DNA of 64,000 bases, from positions 186,001-250,000 of the forward strand of contig NZ_JAHWGU010000007.1 in assembly GCF_020873875.1 (NCBI RefSeq), given 5' to 3'. This document shows, piece after piece, positions 1 through 8,193 of this stretch; positions within the stretch are counted from its first letter, which is position 1, and each line of letters starts with the position of its first letter. The notes under the pieces are model-generated. The model did not search any database. It saw only the letters and a list, made by a program, of their open reading frames with translations, and was not told the origin of the DNA. The translations under genes and the position numbers were made by a program. Origin of the DNA: Actinoplanes sp. DH11. Its GTDB lineage: Bacteria; Actinomycetota; Actinomycetes; Mycobacteriales; Micromonosporaceae.

Positions 1-1
1 G

Positions 2-496
2 CTCCTGATCGCCGGCACCGGCACGATCGGGCTGCTGGCCGCGATGATCGCCCGGTCCCGCAGCATCGAGGTGCATCTGCTCGGCGAGCACCTGGAGTTC
101 GCCCGGTCGCTCGGTTTCGCCGACGCCCACCCGCTCGGCACCCTGCCGGAACTGCCGTGGGACGCCGTCATCGACGCCACCAACGGCCCGGCCGTCCCGG
201 ACCTCGCCGTCCGGCTCGTCGAGCCGGGCCGCCGCGTCGTCTACATCGGCCTGTCCGGCACCCCCAGCACCGTGGACAGCCGGGACATCGTACTCAAGGA
301 CGTCACCGCGGTCGGCATCCTGGGCGCCTCCGCGGGGCTGGCGCCGGTCGTCCGGGCGTACGCCGACGGGCTCGTGGACCCGCGGCCGCTCGTCGCCGCG
401 GTGACCGCGCTGGCCGACGTGGCAGGCGTCCTCGCCGGCAACCGCCCACCGGGCGCCGGCACGGGCCCCAAGTTCCTGGTCGACCCGCGCCGCTGA
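2..496 (+). CDS. Zinc-type alcohol dehydrogenase-like oxidoreductase, C-terminal part (5' end outside window)
   Basis: The reading frame is already open at the first bases, so the gene begins upstream of the window. The visible 164 residues start in a Rossmann nucleotide-binding motif (AGTGTIGLLAA, GxGxxG type). They continue with the alternating beta/alpha pattern of the NAD(P)-binding half of medium-chain dehydrogenases: VIDATNGP, then a strand ending VVYIGLSG, then DIVLKDVTAVGILGAS. The catalytic zinc-binding half is missing, so the substrate cannot be inferred. It could equally be a threonine or sorbitol dehydrogenase-like enzyme. It ends in TGA and faces the esterase gene convergently across a tandem repeat. 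Confidence 0.8.
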   Translation, partial: LLIAGTGTIGLLAAMIARSRSIEVHLLGEHLEFARSLGFADAHPLGTLPELPWDAVIDATNGPAVPDLAVRLVEPGRRVVYIGLSGTPSTVDSRDIVLKDVTAVGILGASAGLAPVVRAYADGLVDPRPLVAAVTALADVAGVLAGNRPPGAGTGPKFLVDPRR

Positions 497-508
497 GACC
501 GCGTTGCC

Positions 509-601
509 GCTGCGACCGCGCTGCTGCTGAGACCTGGCGGCGCTGCGACCGCGCTGCCGCTGAGACCTGGCGGCGCTGCGACCGCGCTGCCGCTGAGACC
601 C
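509..601. repeat. 33-bp GC-rich tandem repeat, about 2.8 copies, in a convergent gene junction
   Basis: Units begin at 509, 542 and 575 with GCTGCGACCGCGCTG and continue to a shared GAGACCTGGCGGC end; the third copy is cut short. The repeat fills almost the whole gap between the dehydrogenase stop and the end of the convergent esterase gene. No normal T-tailed terminator is visible. Confidence 0.85.
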
Positions 602-616
602 GCGCGGCGCCTCAGG

Positions 617-1603
617 TCAGGTGCGCAGCCAGCCGTCCATCCGGTCCAGCACGTCGGCGGCCGCCACCGTGAACGGCTCGCCGAGGCAGCCGTGCACCGC
701 GCCCGGTTGCAGGTGCTCGGTGACGTCCACGCCGGCGTCGCGCAACGCCACCGTGAACGCCTCACCGGAGCTGCGCAGGGTGTCGTACTCGCAGTTGAGC
801 ACCAGCGTGCGCGGCAGCCGGGTCAGGTCACCGTTGGCCGGGAACGCACACGGGTCGTCGAGCCCGGCGCCGCCCGCGTAGTGCCGGCTCATCGCGGCCA
901 CCCAGTCCGGCGCGAAGTATACCGCCGACCGGTTGCCTCGCACCGCGGCCAGCTGCTCCGGCGTCCACGGCGGCAGCTCGGCGTGCACACACGGATAGAT
1001 CAGCAGCAGCGACGCCGGCGGCTGACCGGCGCCGTCGCGCAGCCGTTTCGCCACGCCCGCCGCCAGGTTGGCGCCCGCGCTGGCCCCGCCCAGGTGCAGC
1101 CGCTCGACCGGCACGCCGAGCCGGTCGGCGGTGGCCACCGCCCAGGTCCAGCCGGTGAGCACGTCGTCGGAACCGGCCGGGTACCGCACCCCGTGCAGCG
1201 CCTTGCGGTAGTCCAGGGACAGCACCGAGATTCCCCGGGCGGCCAGCGCCAGCCCCACGAAGTGCGCCTCGGCCATCCGCAGCGACCCGCTGACGAACGC
1301 GCCGCCGTGCACCCAGACCAGCCCGGCCACCGGCTCGCCGGGCCCGCGGTAGAGCCGCGCCGGCACCCCGGCCGGTACGTCGCTCACCCGCACGCCGGCC
1401 AGCTGCGGGAACCGCTGGAACAGCTCCTCGTCGGTGGGCCCGGTCTCCGGCAGGTCCCCGGCGACCTCCAGCATCCGCACGTAGTCGGGCACCGCCGGTA
1501 GATCCCCGCCGGCCGCCCGCGCCAGCACCGCCCGCCGTACCGGCCGGGGCAGCGTGCCGAGCACCTTCATCGCATAGCCAAGAACAGTCCCGGTCGCGGT
1601 CAT
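617..1603 (-). CDS. Alpha/beta hydrolase, hormone-sensitive-lipase-like esterase
   Basis: This 328-residue protein has the full signature of the HSL (family IV) esterases. An HGGAF oxyanion-hole motif lies near residue 98, a GASAG nucleophile elbow (serine) near 175, an acidic residue in CEYDTL near 271, and a catalytic histidine in GAVHG near 303. It should hydrolyse short-chain esters in the cytoplasm; there is no signal peptide. The ATG start gives the helical cap region (APMKVLGTLP-like N-terminus) typical of the family. It is transcribed towards the window start, 63 bp downstream of the flavin oxidoreductase gene on the same strand. The natural substrate is not identifiable. Confidence 0.88.
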   Translation of the reverse strand: MTATGTVLGYAMKVLGTLPRPVRRAVLARAAGGDLPAVPDYVRMLEVAGDLPETGPTDEELFQRFPQLAGVRVSDVPAGVPARLYRGPGEPVAGLVWVHGGAFVSGSLRMAEAHFVGLALAARGISVLSLDYRKALHGVRYPAGSDDVLTGWTWAVATADRLGVPVERLHLGGASAGANLAAGVAKRLRDGAGQPPASLLLIYPCVHAELPPWTPEQLAAVRGNRSAVYFAPDWVAAMSRHYAGGAGLDDPCAFPANGDLTRLPRTLVLNCEYDTLRSSGEAFTVALRDAGVDVTEHLQPGAVHGCLGEPFTVAAADVLDRMDGWLRT

Positions 1604-1666
1604 GGGTACCGAAGTTAACCCCTCCCCCGCCGAACCGCGCCCGCCACGCCAATCGGCCCGGCCCGT

Positions 1667-2653
1667 TCAGCCGGTCAGGCGGCCGATCAGTTCCGCGGCC
1701 GGCCCGGCCGTCACGTCGCGGAACCCGGTGCCGGCCCACAGGTTCAGCGCACCGGCGTCACCCCGCCGCGCCGCGGCGGCCCGGATCGGCGCGGTCAGGT
1801 GGTGCACCGCCGGGTAGCCGATCGGGGCGATCGCCGAGTACGCGTCGATGAACCGGTTGCGCAGGCCGCGCGCCGGTTGCCCGGTGAACGCCCGGGTCAC
1901 CACGGTCTCGGTGAACTCGCCGGAGAGTATCGCGGCCCGCTGCGCCGGCCGGGTGCCGGCCTCGTCGGCGAGCAGGAACGCGGTGCCGCACTGCACCGCG
2001 GCCGCACCGGCCGCCAGCACCGCGCGCACCTGCTCGGCGGTGGTGGCCCCGCCCGCCGCGACGACCGGCAGATCGGTCACCGCCCGGACCTGCCCGAGGA
2101 TCTGCACGGCGTCGGTCTGTCCCGTGTACCCCGCGGGTGACGTGGTGGCGGCGTGCCCCCCGGCCGCACCGGCCTGGGCGATCAGCGCGTCCGGGCCCGC
2201 GGCGACGGCCGCCTGCGCCTCCGACGCGGAGGTCACCGTGATCAGGACGGTGGACCCGGCGTCGTGCAGCGCCCGGATCACCGCCGGGTCCGGCACGCCG
2301 AAGGTGAAGCTCACCACCGGCACCCGGTACGCCACCGCCAGCTCCACCTTCGCCGCGAAATGGTCGTCGTCGCCGAGCCGCAGCGCCGGCAGCTCGACCT
2401 CGTAGCGTGCGGCCTCCGGCGCGAGTGCCCGCCGGTACTCCTCCAGCGGCCCGGGGTCGGCCGGCGGCGGCACCGGGACGAAGATGTTGAGTCCGTGCGC
2501 GATCGAGCCGACCTCGCGCAGTTCCGCCTCGACCTCGCCGGGCGCCTTGTACCCGGCCGCGAGGAAACCGAGCGCACCGGCCCGGGCAGCGGCATCGACC
2601 AGGGCCGGGGTGGACGGTCCACCGGCCATCGGGGCGACGATCAGTTCACGCAT
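1667..2653 (-). CDS. Nitronate monooxygenase / 2-nitropropane dioxygenase-type FMN oxidoreductase
   Basis: A TIM-barrel flavoenzyme of 328 residues, normal for class I nitronate monooxygenases. It begins with the PMAGGPSTP phosphate-binding start. It carries the AQAGAAGGHAATT segment, which includes the catalytic-loop histidine of this family, and the FMN phosphate loops VVAAGGATTAEQV and AAAVQCGTAFLLADE. Family members oxidise alkyl nitronates or propionate 3-nitronate; some are enoyl reductases of FabK type. It follows the TSUP gene by only about 10 bp on the same strand, so the two probably form one transcript. Confidence 0.87.
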   Translation of the reverse strand: MRELIVAPMAGGPSTPALVDAAARAGALGFLAAGYKAPGEVEAELREVGSIAHGLNIFVPVPPPADPGPLEEYRRALAPEAARYEVELPALRLGDDDHFAAKVELAVAYRVPVVSFTFGVPDPAVIRALHDAGSTVLITVTSASEAQAAVAAGPDALIAQAGAAGGHAATTSPAGYTGQTDAVQILGQVRAVTDLPVVAAGGATTAEQVRAVLAAGAAAVQCGTAFLLADEAGTRPAQRAAILSGEFTETVVTRAFTGQPARGLRNRFIDAYSAIAPIGYPAVHHLTAPIRAAAARRGDAGALNLWAGTGFRDVTAGPAAELIGRLTG

Positions 2654-2663
2654 GCGCCAGACC

Positions 2664-3425
2664 TTACGTCGCCGTGGCGGTGCTGCTCCCGCCGTGCCAC
2701 AGAAAGACGGCCAGCGCCAGCGCGGCGATCGCGATCACCACCCGTAGCGGCCGTTCCGGCGTGCGCCGCACCAGTGCCGGGCCGATCCAGCTGCCGACCA
2801 GGCACCCGGCCGCCAGCACCACGGCGGCGGTCCAGTGCACCGGGGCGAGGACCGCGTAGATCAGGGCGGCGGCCACGGTGGAGAAGCCGAGCACGACCGT
2901 CTTGACCGCGTTGGTGATCGCCAGCGGTTCGACGGTGGTCAACGACAACGCGGCCAGCAGCAGCACACCGGCACCGGCGCCGAAGTAACCGCTGTAGACC
3001 GCGATCAGCAACACCGCGACCGACGGCGGCGGACGGCGTCCGGGACGGGCGTACCAGGCCCGCACCGGGTCCCGGAACAGCAGCGCGAACCCGCCGAGAG
3101 CGATCAGGGCGGGCACGACCCGCTCGAACGCCGACGCCGGGGTGTTCAGCAGCAGCACCGCGCCCGCGGTGCCACCGAGCACGCCGGCCACACCGTGCCG
3201 GGCGATCCGGCGGCCCTGCCCGCGCAGTTCGGTCCGCGACCCGGCCGCCGCACCGGCCGCGGTGGACAGCAACGCCACCGTGTTGGTGACGTTGGCGGCC
3301 ACCGGCGGCAGGCCGACGGCCAGCAGCGCGGGATAGCTGACAAGCGACGCCAGCCCGCCCATCGAACCGGTCAGGCCGGCGCCGACCCCGCCGGCCAGGA
3401 GCAGCGCGGCGTGGTCGGCGTTCAC
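2664..3425 (-). CDS. TSUP (TauE/SafE) family membrane exporter
   Basis: A protein of 253 residues with about eight hydrophobic segments. Its N-terminal GVGAGLTGSMGGLASLVSYPALLAVGLPP is the classic glycine-rich motif of the TauE/SafE permeases, and VAANVTNTVALL follows as in family members. These proteins export sulfite, sulfoacetate or other small organosulfur or C2 anions, but the substrate here is unknown. The start is GTG. Its stop lies 10 bp before the nitronate monooxygenase start, suggesting co-transcription. Confidence 0.85.
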   Translation of the reverse strand: MNADHAALLLAGGVGAGLTGSMGGLASLVSYPALLAVGLPPVAANVTNTVALLSTAAGAAAGSRTELRGQGRRIARHGVAGVLGGTAGAVLLLNTPASAFERVVPALIALGGFALLFRDPVRAWYARPGRRPPPSVAVLLIAVYSGYFGAGAGVLLLAALSLTTVEPLAITNAVKTVVLGFSTVAAALIYAVLAPVHWTAAVVLAAGCLVGSWIGPALVRRTPERPLRVVIAIAALALAVFLWHGGSSTATAT

Positions 3426-3472
3426 GGCACGTCAGCGTACGCCGATCGGCATCGACATCGACGCCGAGCCAC

Positions 3473-4030
3473 TCAGCGCAGGCGCAGGCGCTGCCCCACG
3501 AAGATCTTGCCGGGGCTGGACAGACGGTCGTCGTTCAGGCGGTAGAGCGTACGCCACCCGCCCTTGACCTTGTACTTCTTCGCGATCGCGGCGAGCGTGT
3601 CGCCGGAGCGCACGACGTAGGAACCCTTGACCGTGACCGTCTTCGACGACTTCTTCTTCGCCGCCTTCTTGGTCGCCTTGTAGATGCCGGCCTTCTTGCC
3701 GCACACCGGCCAGGGCTTCAGCCCGCGCTTCTTGTAGAGCTTCTCCGCGATGCGGATCTGCTCACCCTTGGTGGCCTTGTCGGCGGTACGGGCGTACTTC
3801 GCCCCGCCGTTCGCCTTCCACGTGCTGCGGCTGAACTGCAGGCCGCCGTAGTAGCCGTTGCCGGTGTTGATGTGCCACCGGCCGCCGGACTCGCACTTCG
3901 CGAGCACATCCCAGTTCACCTGTCGTGCCGCCTCCGCCGGGCTCGCCGGGGCGAGCAGCACGCCGGCTCCGGTGACACCCGCGGTCACCAGGACCAGGGC
4001 AAGGCGCGTTCGTCGTCCGATCTGAGACAT
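3473..4030 (-). CDS. Secreted resuscitation-promoting-factor-like transglycosylase with C-terminal LysM
   Basis: Residues 1-34 form a signal peptide ending PAEA. Residues 35-110 form an Rpf/transglycosylase-like domain: VNWDVLAKCESGGRWHINTGNGYYGGLQFS contains the catalytic Glu of CESGG, and PVCG closes the disulfide. A lysine/alanine-rich linker (about 115-130) leads to one LysM peptidoglycan-binding module (YVVRSGDTLAAIAKKYKV to IFVGQRLRLR). The protein should cleave peptidoglycan glycan strands outside the cell, as in spore germination or exit from dormancy. The ATG is preceded by GGAGG at 4037-4041, which lies directly at the 3' end of a cyclic-di-AMP riboswitch, so expression is almost certainly ligand-controlled. 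Confidence 0.93.
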   Translation of the reverse strand: MSQIGRRTRLALVLVTAGVTGAGVLLAPASPAEAARQVNWDVLAKCESGGRWHINTGNGYYGGLQFSRSTWKANGGAKYARTADKATKGEQIRIAEKLYKKRGLKPWPVCGKKAGIYKATKKAAKKKSSKTVTVKGSYVVRSGDTLAAIAKKYKVKGGWRTLYRLNDDRLSSPGKIFVGQRLRLR

Positions 4031-4039
4031 GGAGATCCT

Positions 4040-4205
4040 CCACGCCTACGAGGTGAGCTGTCGGGTTCGGGCTGAGGTGCCCGGCCGTGTCGTACGGCTT
4101 CACCCCGAGGCGCGCTCTGTCACCGCGCGCCGTGTTACCTGGGTCCCCCGCTCCTGCCGTGGGTTCGTGTCCGCGGCCGGCGGCAGGATTCGGCGGACCG
4201 CCCGC
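4040..4205 (-). promoter_or_regulatory. ydaO-yuaA (cyclic-di-AMP) riboswitch in the rpf leader
   Basis: Read on the minus strand, the leader shows the conserved blocks of the ydaO-yuaA class in order: GCCGAATCCTGCCG (near 4195-4181), GAACCC, GGAGCGGGGGACCC (near 4155), CGGGGTGAAGCC (near 4105), and finally CCCGAACCCGACAGCT followed by CACCTCGTAGGCG (4070-4042). The last block is the hallmark 3' end. The ribosome binding site of the rpf gene begins immediately after it. A TATAGA hexamer at 4274-4279 (minus strand) could be the -10 box. In Streptomyces, the same class controls rpfA and switches it off when cyclic-di-AMP is high. The exact 5' boundary is my estimate. Confidence 0.9.
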
Positions 4206-4379
4206 GGTGCCCGCTGTCGCGGGACCGGCCGACGGTAACCACGGCCCAGCGGCAAGGGCCAAGCTCAGACCCCTCTATAGTGACGTTCTTCTCAGTATTT
4301 GCCCGATTTGATCTTGCTAGCGAACGGAAAAGACGGGCATTCCCGACTCGCGTCGTAGGCCCGTTCGGGGCGGGACATT

Positions 4380-4742
4380 TCAGCCCGCGACGACCACCGC
4401 GATCAAGGCCAGCGCGGCCGGGACGGTCTGGACGAAAAGGATGCGGCGGCTGGCGGTCGCGGCACCGTACAGTCCGGCCACCGCGACGCAGATCAGGAAG
4501 AACAGTTTCGCCGCGTACCCGGTCTCGCCGCCCGCGACCAGCCCACACACCAGGCCCGCCGCGAGGAACCCGTTGTAGAGGCCCTGGTTCGCCCCGAGCG
4601 TCTTGGTCTGCTGCGCGAACTCCGGACTGAGCCCGAACGCCTTGCGCCCTCGCGGCTTGGTCCAGAGGAACATCTCCAGCACCAGGATGTAGACATGGAT
4701 CAGCGCAACCAGCGCCACCAGCACGTTCGCCAAAATGATCAC
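4380..4742 (-). CDS. DUF1304 family small membrane protein
   Basis: A 120-residue protein with four hydrophobic helices (residues 2-25, 55-72, 77-95 and 102-119). The conserved DUF1304 segment HVYILVLEMFLWTKPRGRKAFG lies near the N-terminus, followed by NQGLYNGFLAAGL. No biochemical role is established for the family. It starts at GTG and is divergent from the MFS gene, with a 78-bp gap between the starts. Confidence 0.85.
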   Translation of the reverse strand: MIILANVLVALVALIHVYILVLEMFLWTKPRGRKAFGLSPEFAQQTKTLGANQGLYNGFLAAGLVCGLVAGGETGYAAKLFFLICVAVAGLYGAATASRRILFVQTVPAALALIAVVVAG

Positions 4743-4820
4743 TGCGAGACCCTAGCGGTACGCCGGACGCGCGCCCCAAACGAATGGTAAAGAGACCTTC
4801 CGATAAGCAAAGATCGAGTC

Positions 4821-6077
4821 ATGTTGTGGACGGCCGACTTCACCCGGTACTTCGTCTCCCGCGCGGTCTCGGTGTTCGGCGACGCGATGCTGACCGTGGC
4901 GGCCGCCCTCGCCGTCGGACAGCTCTACGGCGCAACCGGGGTCGGCGTGGTGCTCGCCGCGTGGATGGTCCCGTTCCTCGGGTTCATCCTGTTCGGCGGA
5001 GTCTTCGCCGACCGGATGGGCGCCCGCCCGCTGATGCTCGGCGCCGACCTCGTCCGCGTCATCGCGCAGGGCGTCGTCGCCGTCGCGTTCTTCACCGGCA
5101 CACCGTCGCTCTGGCTGCTGATCAGCTGTTCCGCGGTGAGCGGCGTCGCGGCGGCGATGTTCCAGCCCGGCGTCAACGGCATCGTGCCGCAGGTCGCCAG
5201 CGACCCGCACCGCGCGAACGCCACCATCCGGATGGCGAGCGCCCTGGCCGAACTGCTCGGCCCGGCCGCCGCCGGCGTGATCTTCAGCTTCTTCGGCGCC
5301 GGCCCGGTGTACGCCGTCGACGCCGCCACGTTCGCCATCAGCGCCCTGTGCCTGGCCCGGCTGCGCGTCGCCAAGGTCAGCCGGTCCGGCAACACCCTAC
5401 GTGACCTGCGCGACGGCTGGCAGGAGTTCCGCGCTCGTACCTGGATCTGGAGCGTCATCCTGGTCTGGATCGTCTACGGCATCTTCCTGTTCGGTCCGCT
5501 CATCCCGCTCGGCGCGGTTCTGGTCGGCGGCGACCTCGGCGCACCGGCGTACGGCTGGATGCAGTCGGCGATCGGCGTGGGAACCATCGCCGGCGGTCTG
5601 CTCTGCCTGCGCTACCGGCCGGCGCGCCCGCTCGCCGCCGGCGCGGTGGCGCTGTTCGGCTTCATGCTGCTGCCCCTGGCGATCGCGCTGCACGCCGACC
5701 TCGGCCCGCTGATGGGCGCGGCCGCGGTGAACGGCGCGGCCTGGGCGTTCTGGTCCATCCAGTGGCAGACAAGCGTGCAGACCCTGGTGCCGCCGGACAT
5801 GCTCAACCGGATGACGTCGTACGAGGTCCTCGGCTCCAACGGCAGCCTGCCGATCGGTCAGGCCCTGGCCGGTCCGGTCGCCGGCGTGGTCGGCGCCGAA
5901 CGGGTCCTGGGGACCTCGGTCGTGGTGGGCGTGCTCGGCTGCGTGACCCTGCTGGCCATCCCGGCCGTCCGGGGCCTGCGCCGGGCGCCCGAGCCACCAC
6001 CACCCGACCCGGTCGGCGGCGGGTCGGCCGGAGGTGCGGGCGGGCCGACCGGGCGTCCTGGCGCGGACCCCCGCTGA
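4821..6077 (+). CDS. MFS transporter, DHA3/EntS-like
   Basis: A protein of 418 residues with about twelve transmembrane segments. The N-terminal MLWTADFTRYFVSRAVSVFGDAML and the loop ADRMGARPLMLGADLVRV match the DHA3 (macrolide/enterobactin exporter-like) branch of the major facilitator superfamily. It probably pumps a small hydrophobic compound or siderophore out of the cell. The tail after residue 395 is a proline/glycine-rich cytoplasmic extension (EPPPPDPVGGGSAGGAGG) of the kind seen in other repeat-expanded proteins in this window. The ribosome binding site is weak. Confidence 0.85.
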   Translation: MLWTADFTRYFVSRAVSVFGDAMLTVAAALAVGQLYGATGVGVVLAAWMVPFLGFILFGGVFADRMGARPLMLGADLVRVIAQGVVAVAFFTGTPSLWLLISCSAVSGVAAAMFQPGVNGIVPQVASDPHRANATIRMASALAELLGPAAAGVIFSFFGAGPVYAVDAATFAISALCLARLRVAKVSRSGNTLRDLRDGWQEFRARTWIWSVILVWIVYGIFLFGPLIPLGAVLVGGDLGAPAYGWMQSAIGVGTIAGGLLCLRYRPARPLAAGAVALFGFMLLPLAIALHADLGPLMGAAAVNGAAWAFWSIQWQTSVQTLVPPDMLNRMTSYEVLGSNGSLPIGQALAGPVAGVVGAERVLGTSVVVGVLGCVTLLAIPAVRGLRRAPEPPPPDPVGGGSAGGAGGPTGRPGADPR

Positions 6078-6198
6078 TCCGGCCGGTGCTCGCCGTTGAC
6101 GCCGGGTTATCACCGGCCGGGCCGCATTTCCGCGGGACAGTCGTGGCCGGACGCCGCTGGTATGTTCGGGCGATCGTCCCGACCACGTGGGGGTGCTG

Positions 6199-6297
6199 GT
6201 GACCGAGGTGACGCTGCGGCCGGTCGAGGACGCCGACCTGGGTGCCCTGTTCGAACTGCGCCTCGACGCGGGCACGCCGCCCGCCGGTCCCGCATGA
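6199..6297 (+). pseudogene. Remnant of a GNAT acetyltransferase gene (N-terminus only)
   Basis: A GTG-started frame of 32 codons reads VTEVTLRPVEDADLGALFELR. This is the usual opening of GNAT N-acetyltransferases (strand beta-1 followed by the start of alpha-1). The frame then runs into a short tandem repeat and stops at TGA 6295-6297, with nothing resembling the acetyl-CoA motif downstream. I read this as the stump of a gene whose remaining part was deleted. A chance frame is possible but less likely, given the good match to the family start. Confidence 0.5.
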
Positions 6298-6375
6298 GAT
6301 CCCGGCCCGGCGACTACCGGTCCCGCATGAGATTCCGGTCTGACTCCTGCGGGTGGCACCGCACGAGATGCCGGT
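6284..6375. repeat. Short direct repeats (33-bp period) at the GNAT remnant breakpoint
   Basis: The 17-mer CCGGTCCCGCATGAGAT occurs at 6284-6300 and again at 6317-6333. A degenerate third copy (ACCGCACGAGATGCCGG) lies near 6356-6372. The first copy contains the premature stop of the GNAT remnant. The last copy borders the start of the lipoprotein gene. Confidence 0.6.
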
Positions 6376-6376
6376 G

Positions 6377-7237
6377 ATGCGCCGGGCACTCGTCGCGGCG
6401 GTCGCCCTGGTCCTGCTCGCCGCGTGCAGCGACACCCCGGACGACGACGCCGGGCAGCCGATCGCGATCCGGGCCACCGCCGAGCAGTGGCGCGTCCACG
6501 AGGTCAACCGCCAGCTCGCGATCGCGCTGCACAACGACGGCGACACCCCGGTGCGGGTGTCCCGCGTCGAACCGGTCCTGCCCTCCTTCGACGGCGAGAC
6601 CCCGGCCGACACCGACGCCGTGCTGCCGGTGGGCGGGCTGCGGGTGGACGTGCCCGTACTCTTCGGCACCGGCGGCTGCACCCCCACCCGGGCCGCACCC
6701 TCGCAGGTGATCGTCACCGCCCGGCCGGAGGGCGCGGCGGATTGGCAACGCGTCGCCCTCGACCTGCCGCACCCCGCCCCGCTGCTCGACAAGCTGCTCG
6801 CCCTCGACTGCGCCACCGAACGGATCGAACAGAGCGTCACGCTCAGCTTCGGCCCGTGGCAGGACCTCGGGGCCGGCGGCGTCCGCGGCAGCCTTGTCGT
6901 CGAACGCACCGCGGCGGCCACCGGCCCGGTCACGGTGACCGAGTTGGACGGCAACGTGCTCTACCGGCTGGCCTTCCCGGACGGCATCCGGCGCGAGGTG
7001 ACGGCGGCGAACCCGCGCGCGCAGGCCCCGCTCGTGGTCACCCCGCTGCGCTGCGACGCGCACGCGTTCGCCGAGGTGAAGAAGCCGTTCGAGTTCCCGG
7101 TGCACGTGGCGCTCGGCGACGGCGAGGCCCTGGCGACGCCGCTACCGGTGGACGAGGACGACCGGGCGGCCCTGGACACGATGCTGCGCCGCATCTGCGA
7201 GATCCCCGGTCCCGGCGAGAGCAAAGCCGGAAGCTGA
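6377..7237 (+). CDS. Hypothetical secreted lipoprotein
   Basis: A protein of 286 residues starting MRRALVAAVALVLLAACSD, a lipoprotein signal peptide with lipobox LAAC and acylated Cys near residue 15. The mature part has no motif I recognise. It is rich in beta-strand-like segments (VHEVNRQLAIALHNDGDTPVRVSRVEPVLP), suggesting an immunoglobulin-like fold, with scattered cysteines (GGCTP, LDCATE, LRCDAH, RRICEI). Two other ATGs lie just upstream (6353 and 6368). I chose 6377 because it puts the arginines directly before the hydrophobic core. It converges on the hydrolase gene through a 15-bp repeat array. Confidence 0.72.
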   Translation: MRRALVAAVALVLLAACSDTPDDDAGQPIAIRATAEQWRVHEVNRQLAIALHNDGDTPVRVSRVEPVLPSFDGETPADTDAVLPVGGLRVDVPVLFGTGGCTPTRAAPSQVIVTARPEGAADWQRVALDLPHPAPLLDKLLALDCATERIEQSVTLSFGPWQDLGAGGVRGSLVVERTAAATGPVTVTELDGNVLYRLAFPDGIRREVTAANPRAQAPLVVTPLRCDAHAFAEVKKPFEFPVHVALGDGEALATPLPVDEDDRAALDTMLRRICEIPGPGESKAGS

Positions 7238-7264
7238 GCCGGGCACCGCGCGGCGGCGCGGCCG

Positions 7265-7390
7265 GGCGCGGCTCGGTCCGGCGCGGCTCGGTCCGGCGCG
7301 GCTCGGTCCCGCGCTGCCGGGCGCGGCTCGGTCGGCGCGGCGCGGCTCGGTCGACGCGGGCGCGGTCGGCGCGGCTCGGTCCGGCGCCGG
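7265..7390. repeat. 15-bp tandem repeat array in a convergent gene junction
   Basis: About eight copies or part-copies of GGCGCGGCTCGGTCC/G follow one another between the end of the lipoprotein gene and the end of the dienelactone hydrolase gene. Copies in the right half carry small insertions. No conventional terminator hairpin with a T-run is present. Confidence 0.8.
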
Positions 7391-7402
7391 GTGGGGTGCG
7401 GT

Positions 7403-8137
7403 TCAGGACCGGCCGCGGAAGAAGGACACCGCCGAGGCGAGGGCCAGATCGGTCAGCTCGGGGTCGTGCCGGGCACCCACGTCGCGCATGAACGCGTGCT
7501 CCCCGCCCCGGTACACGTGCAGTTCCACGTCGTCGAGCCCGGCACCGTACAGCTCGGACACGATCCGCAGCCGTGCGTCCGCCGGCACATGCGGGTCCTG
7601 TGACCCGAAGACGATCAGCAACCGGCCCCGGATGTCCGCGGCCCGGCCGAGCGAGTCGGCCACGTCGGCGCCGAGGGAGCCGTTCTGCAGCCCCGTCGGG
7701 TAGAAGCAGACGGTAGCCGCCACCCGCTGATCGAAAGCGGCCCGGAACGCGAGGTGTCCGCCGAGACAGAAGCCGGTCGCGAACAGGTCCGAGATGTCCG
7801 TCCGCCCGGCCATCCAGTCGAGCAGCGCCACCCGGTCGGCATCGAAGCTCGCCGTGGTCGTCGCGGCCGCCGCGTCCAGCCCGGCCTTCTTGCCGGCGTC
7901 GTCGAACTCCAGGGCCACCCCGGCGAGCGGACCGTGCGGGTAGATCTCCGGAACGCACACCACGAACCCGGCCGCCGCCAGCCGCCGCGCGGTCCGCAGC
8001 GTCGACTCGGTCAGCTGGAAGATGTCGGTGTACAGCAACAGCCCAGGCCACGGCCCGTCACCGACCGGCGTGATCACCGCCGTGCGGATCTGGCCGCCGG
8101 GCGCCGGGACACGGAACTCTTCCTCATGCAGCTTCAT
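7403..8137 (-). CDS. Dienelactone hydrolase family protein
   Basis: This 244-residue alpha/beta hydrolase uses a cysteine nucleophile: GFCLGG near residue 143 is the GxCxGG elbow of dienelactone hydrolases. An aspartate in GSQDPHVP and a histidine in GGEHAFMRD complete the triad. Family members open enol-lactones such as carboxymethylenebutenolide in aromatic degradation, or act as general esterases. No aromatic-degradation genes are nearby, so the substrate is open. It starts at ATG and has no signal peptide. Confidence 0.9.
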   Translation of the reverse strand: MKLHEEEFRVPAPGGQIRTAVITPVGDGPWPGLLLYTDIFQLTESTLRTARRLAAAGFVVCVPEIYPHGPLAGVALEFDDAGKKAGLDAAAATTTASFDADRVALLDWMAGRTDISDLFATGFCLGGHLAFRAAFDQRVAATVCFYPTGLQNGSLGADVADSLGRAADIRGRLLIVFGSQDPHVPADARLRIVSELYGAGLDDVELHVYRGGEHAFMRDVGARHDPELTDLALASAVSFFRGRS

Positions 8138-8193
8138 GCCAGGACCCTACTGAGTGTCGGGCGGTCCACTACGGCCGGACCGCGGGGTGATGG

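Noticed and set aside
7238-7402. Small coding gene in the 15-bp repeat region
   Set aside because: Frames here only spell short Arg/Gly/Ser repeats and no start signal is present.
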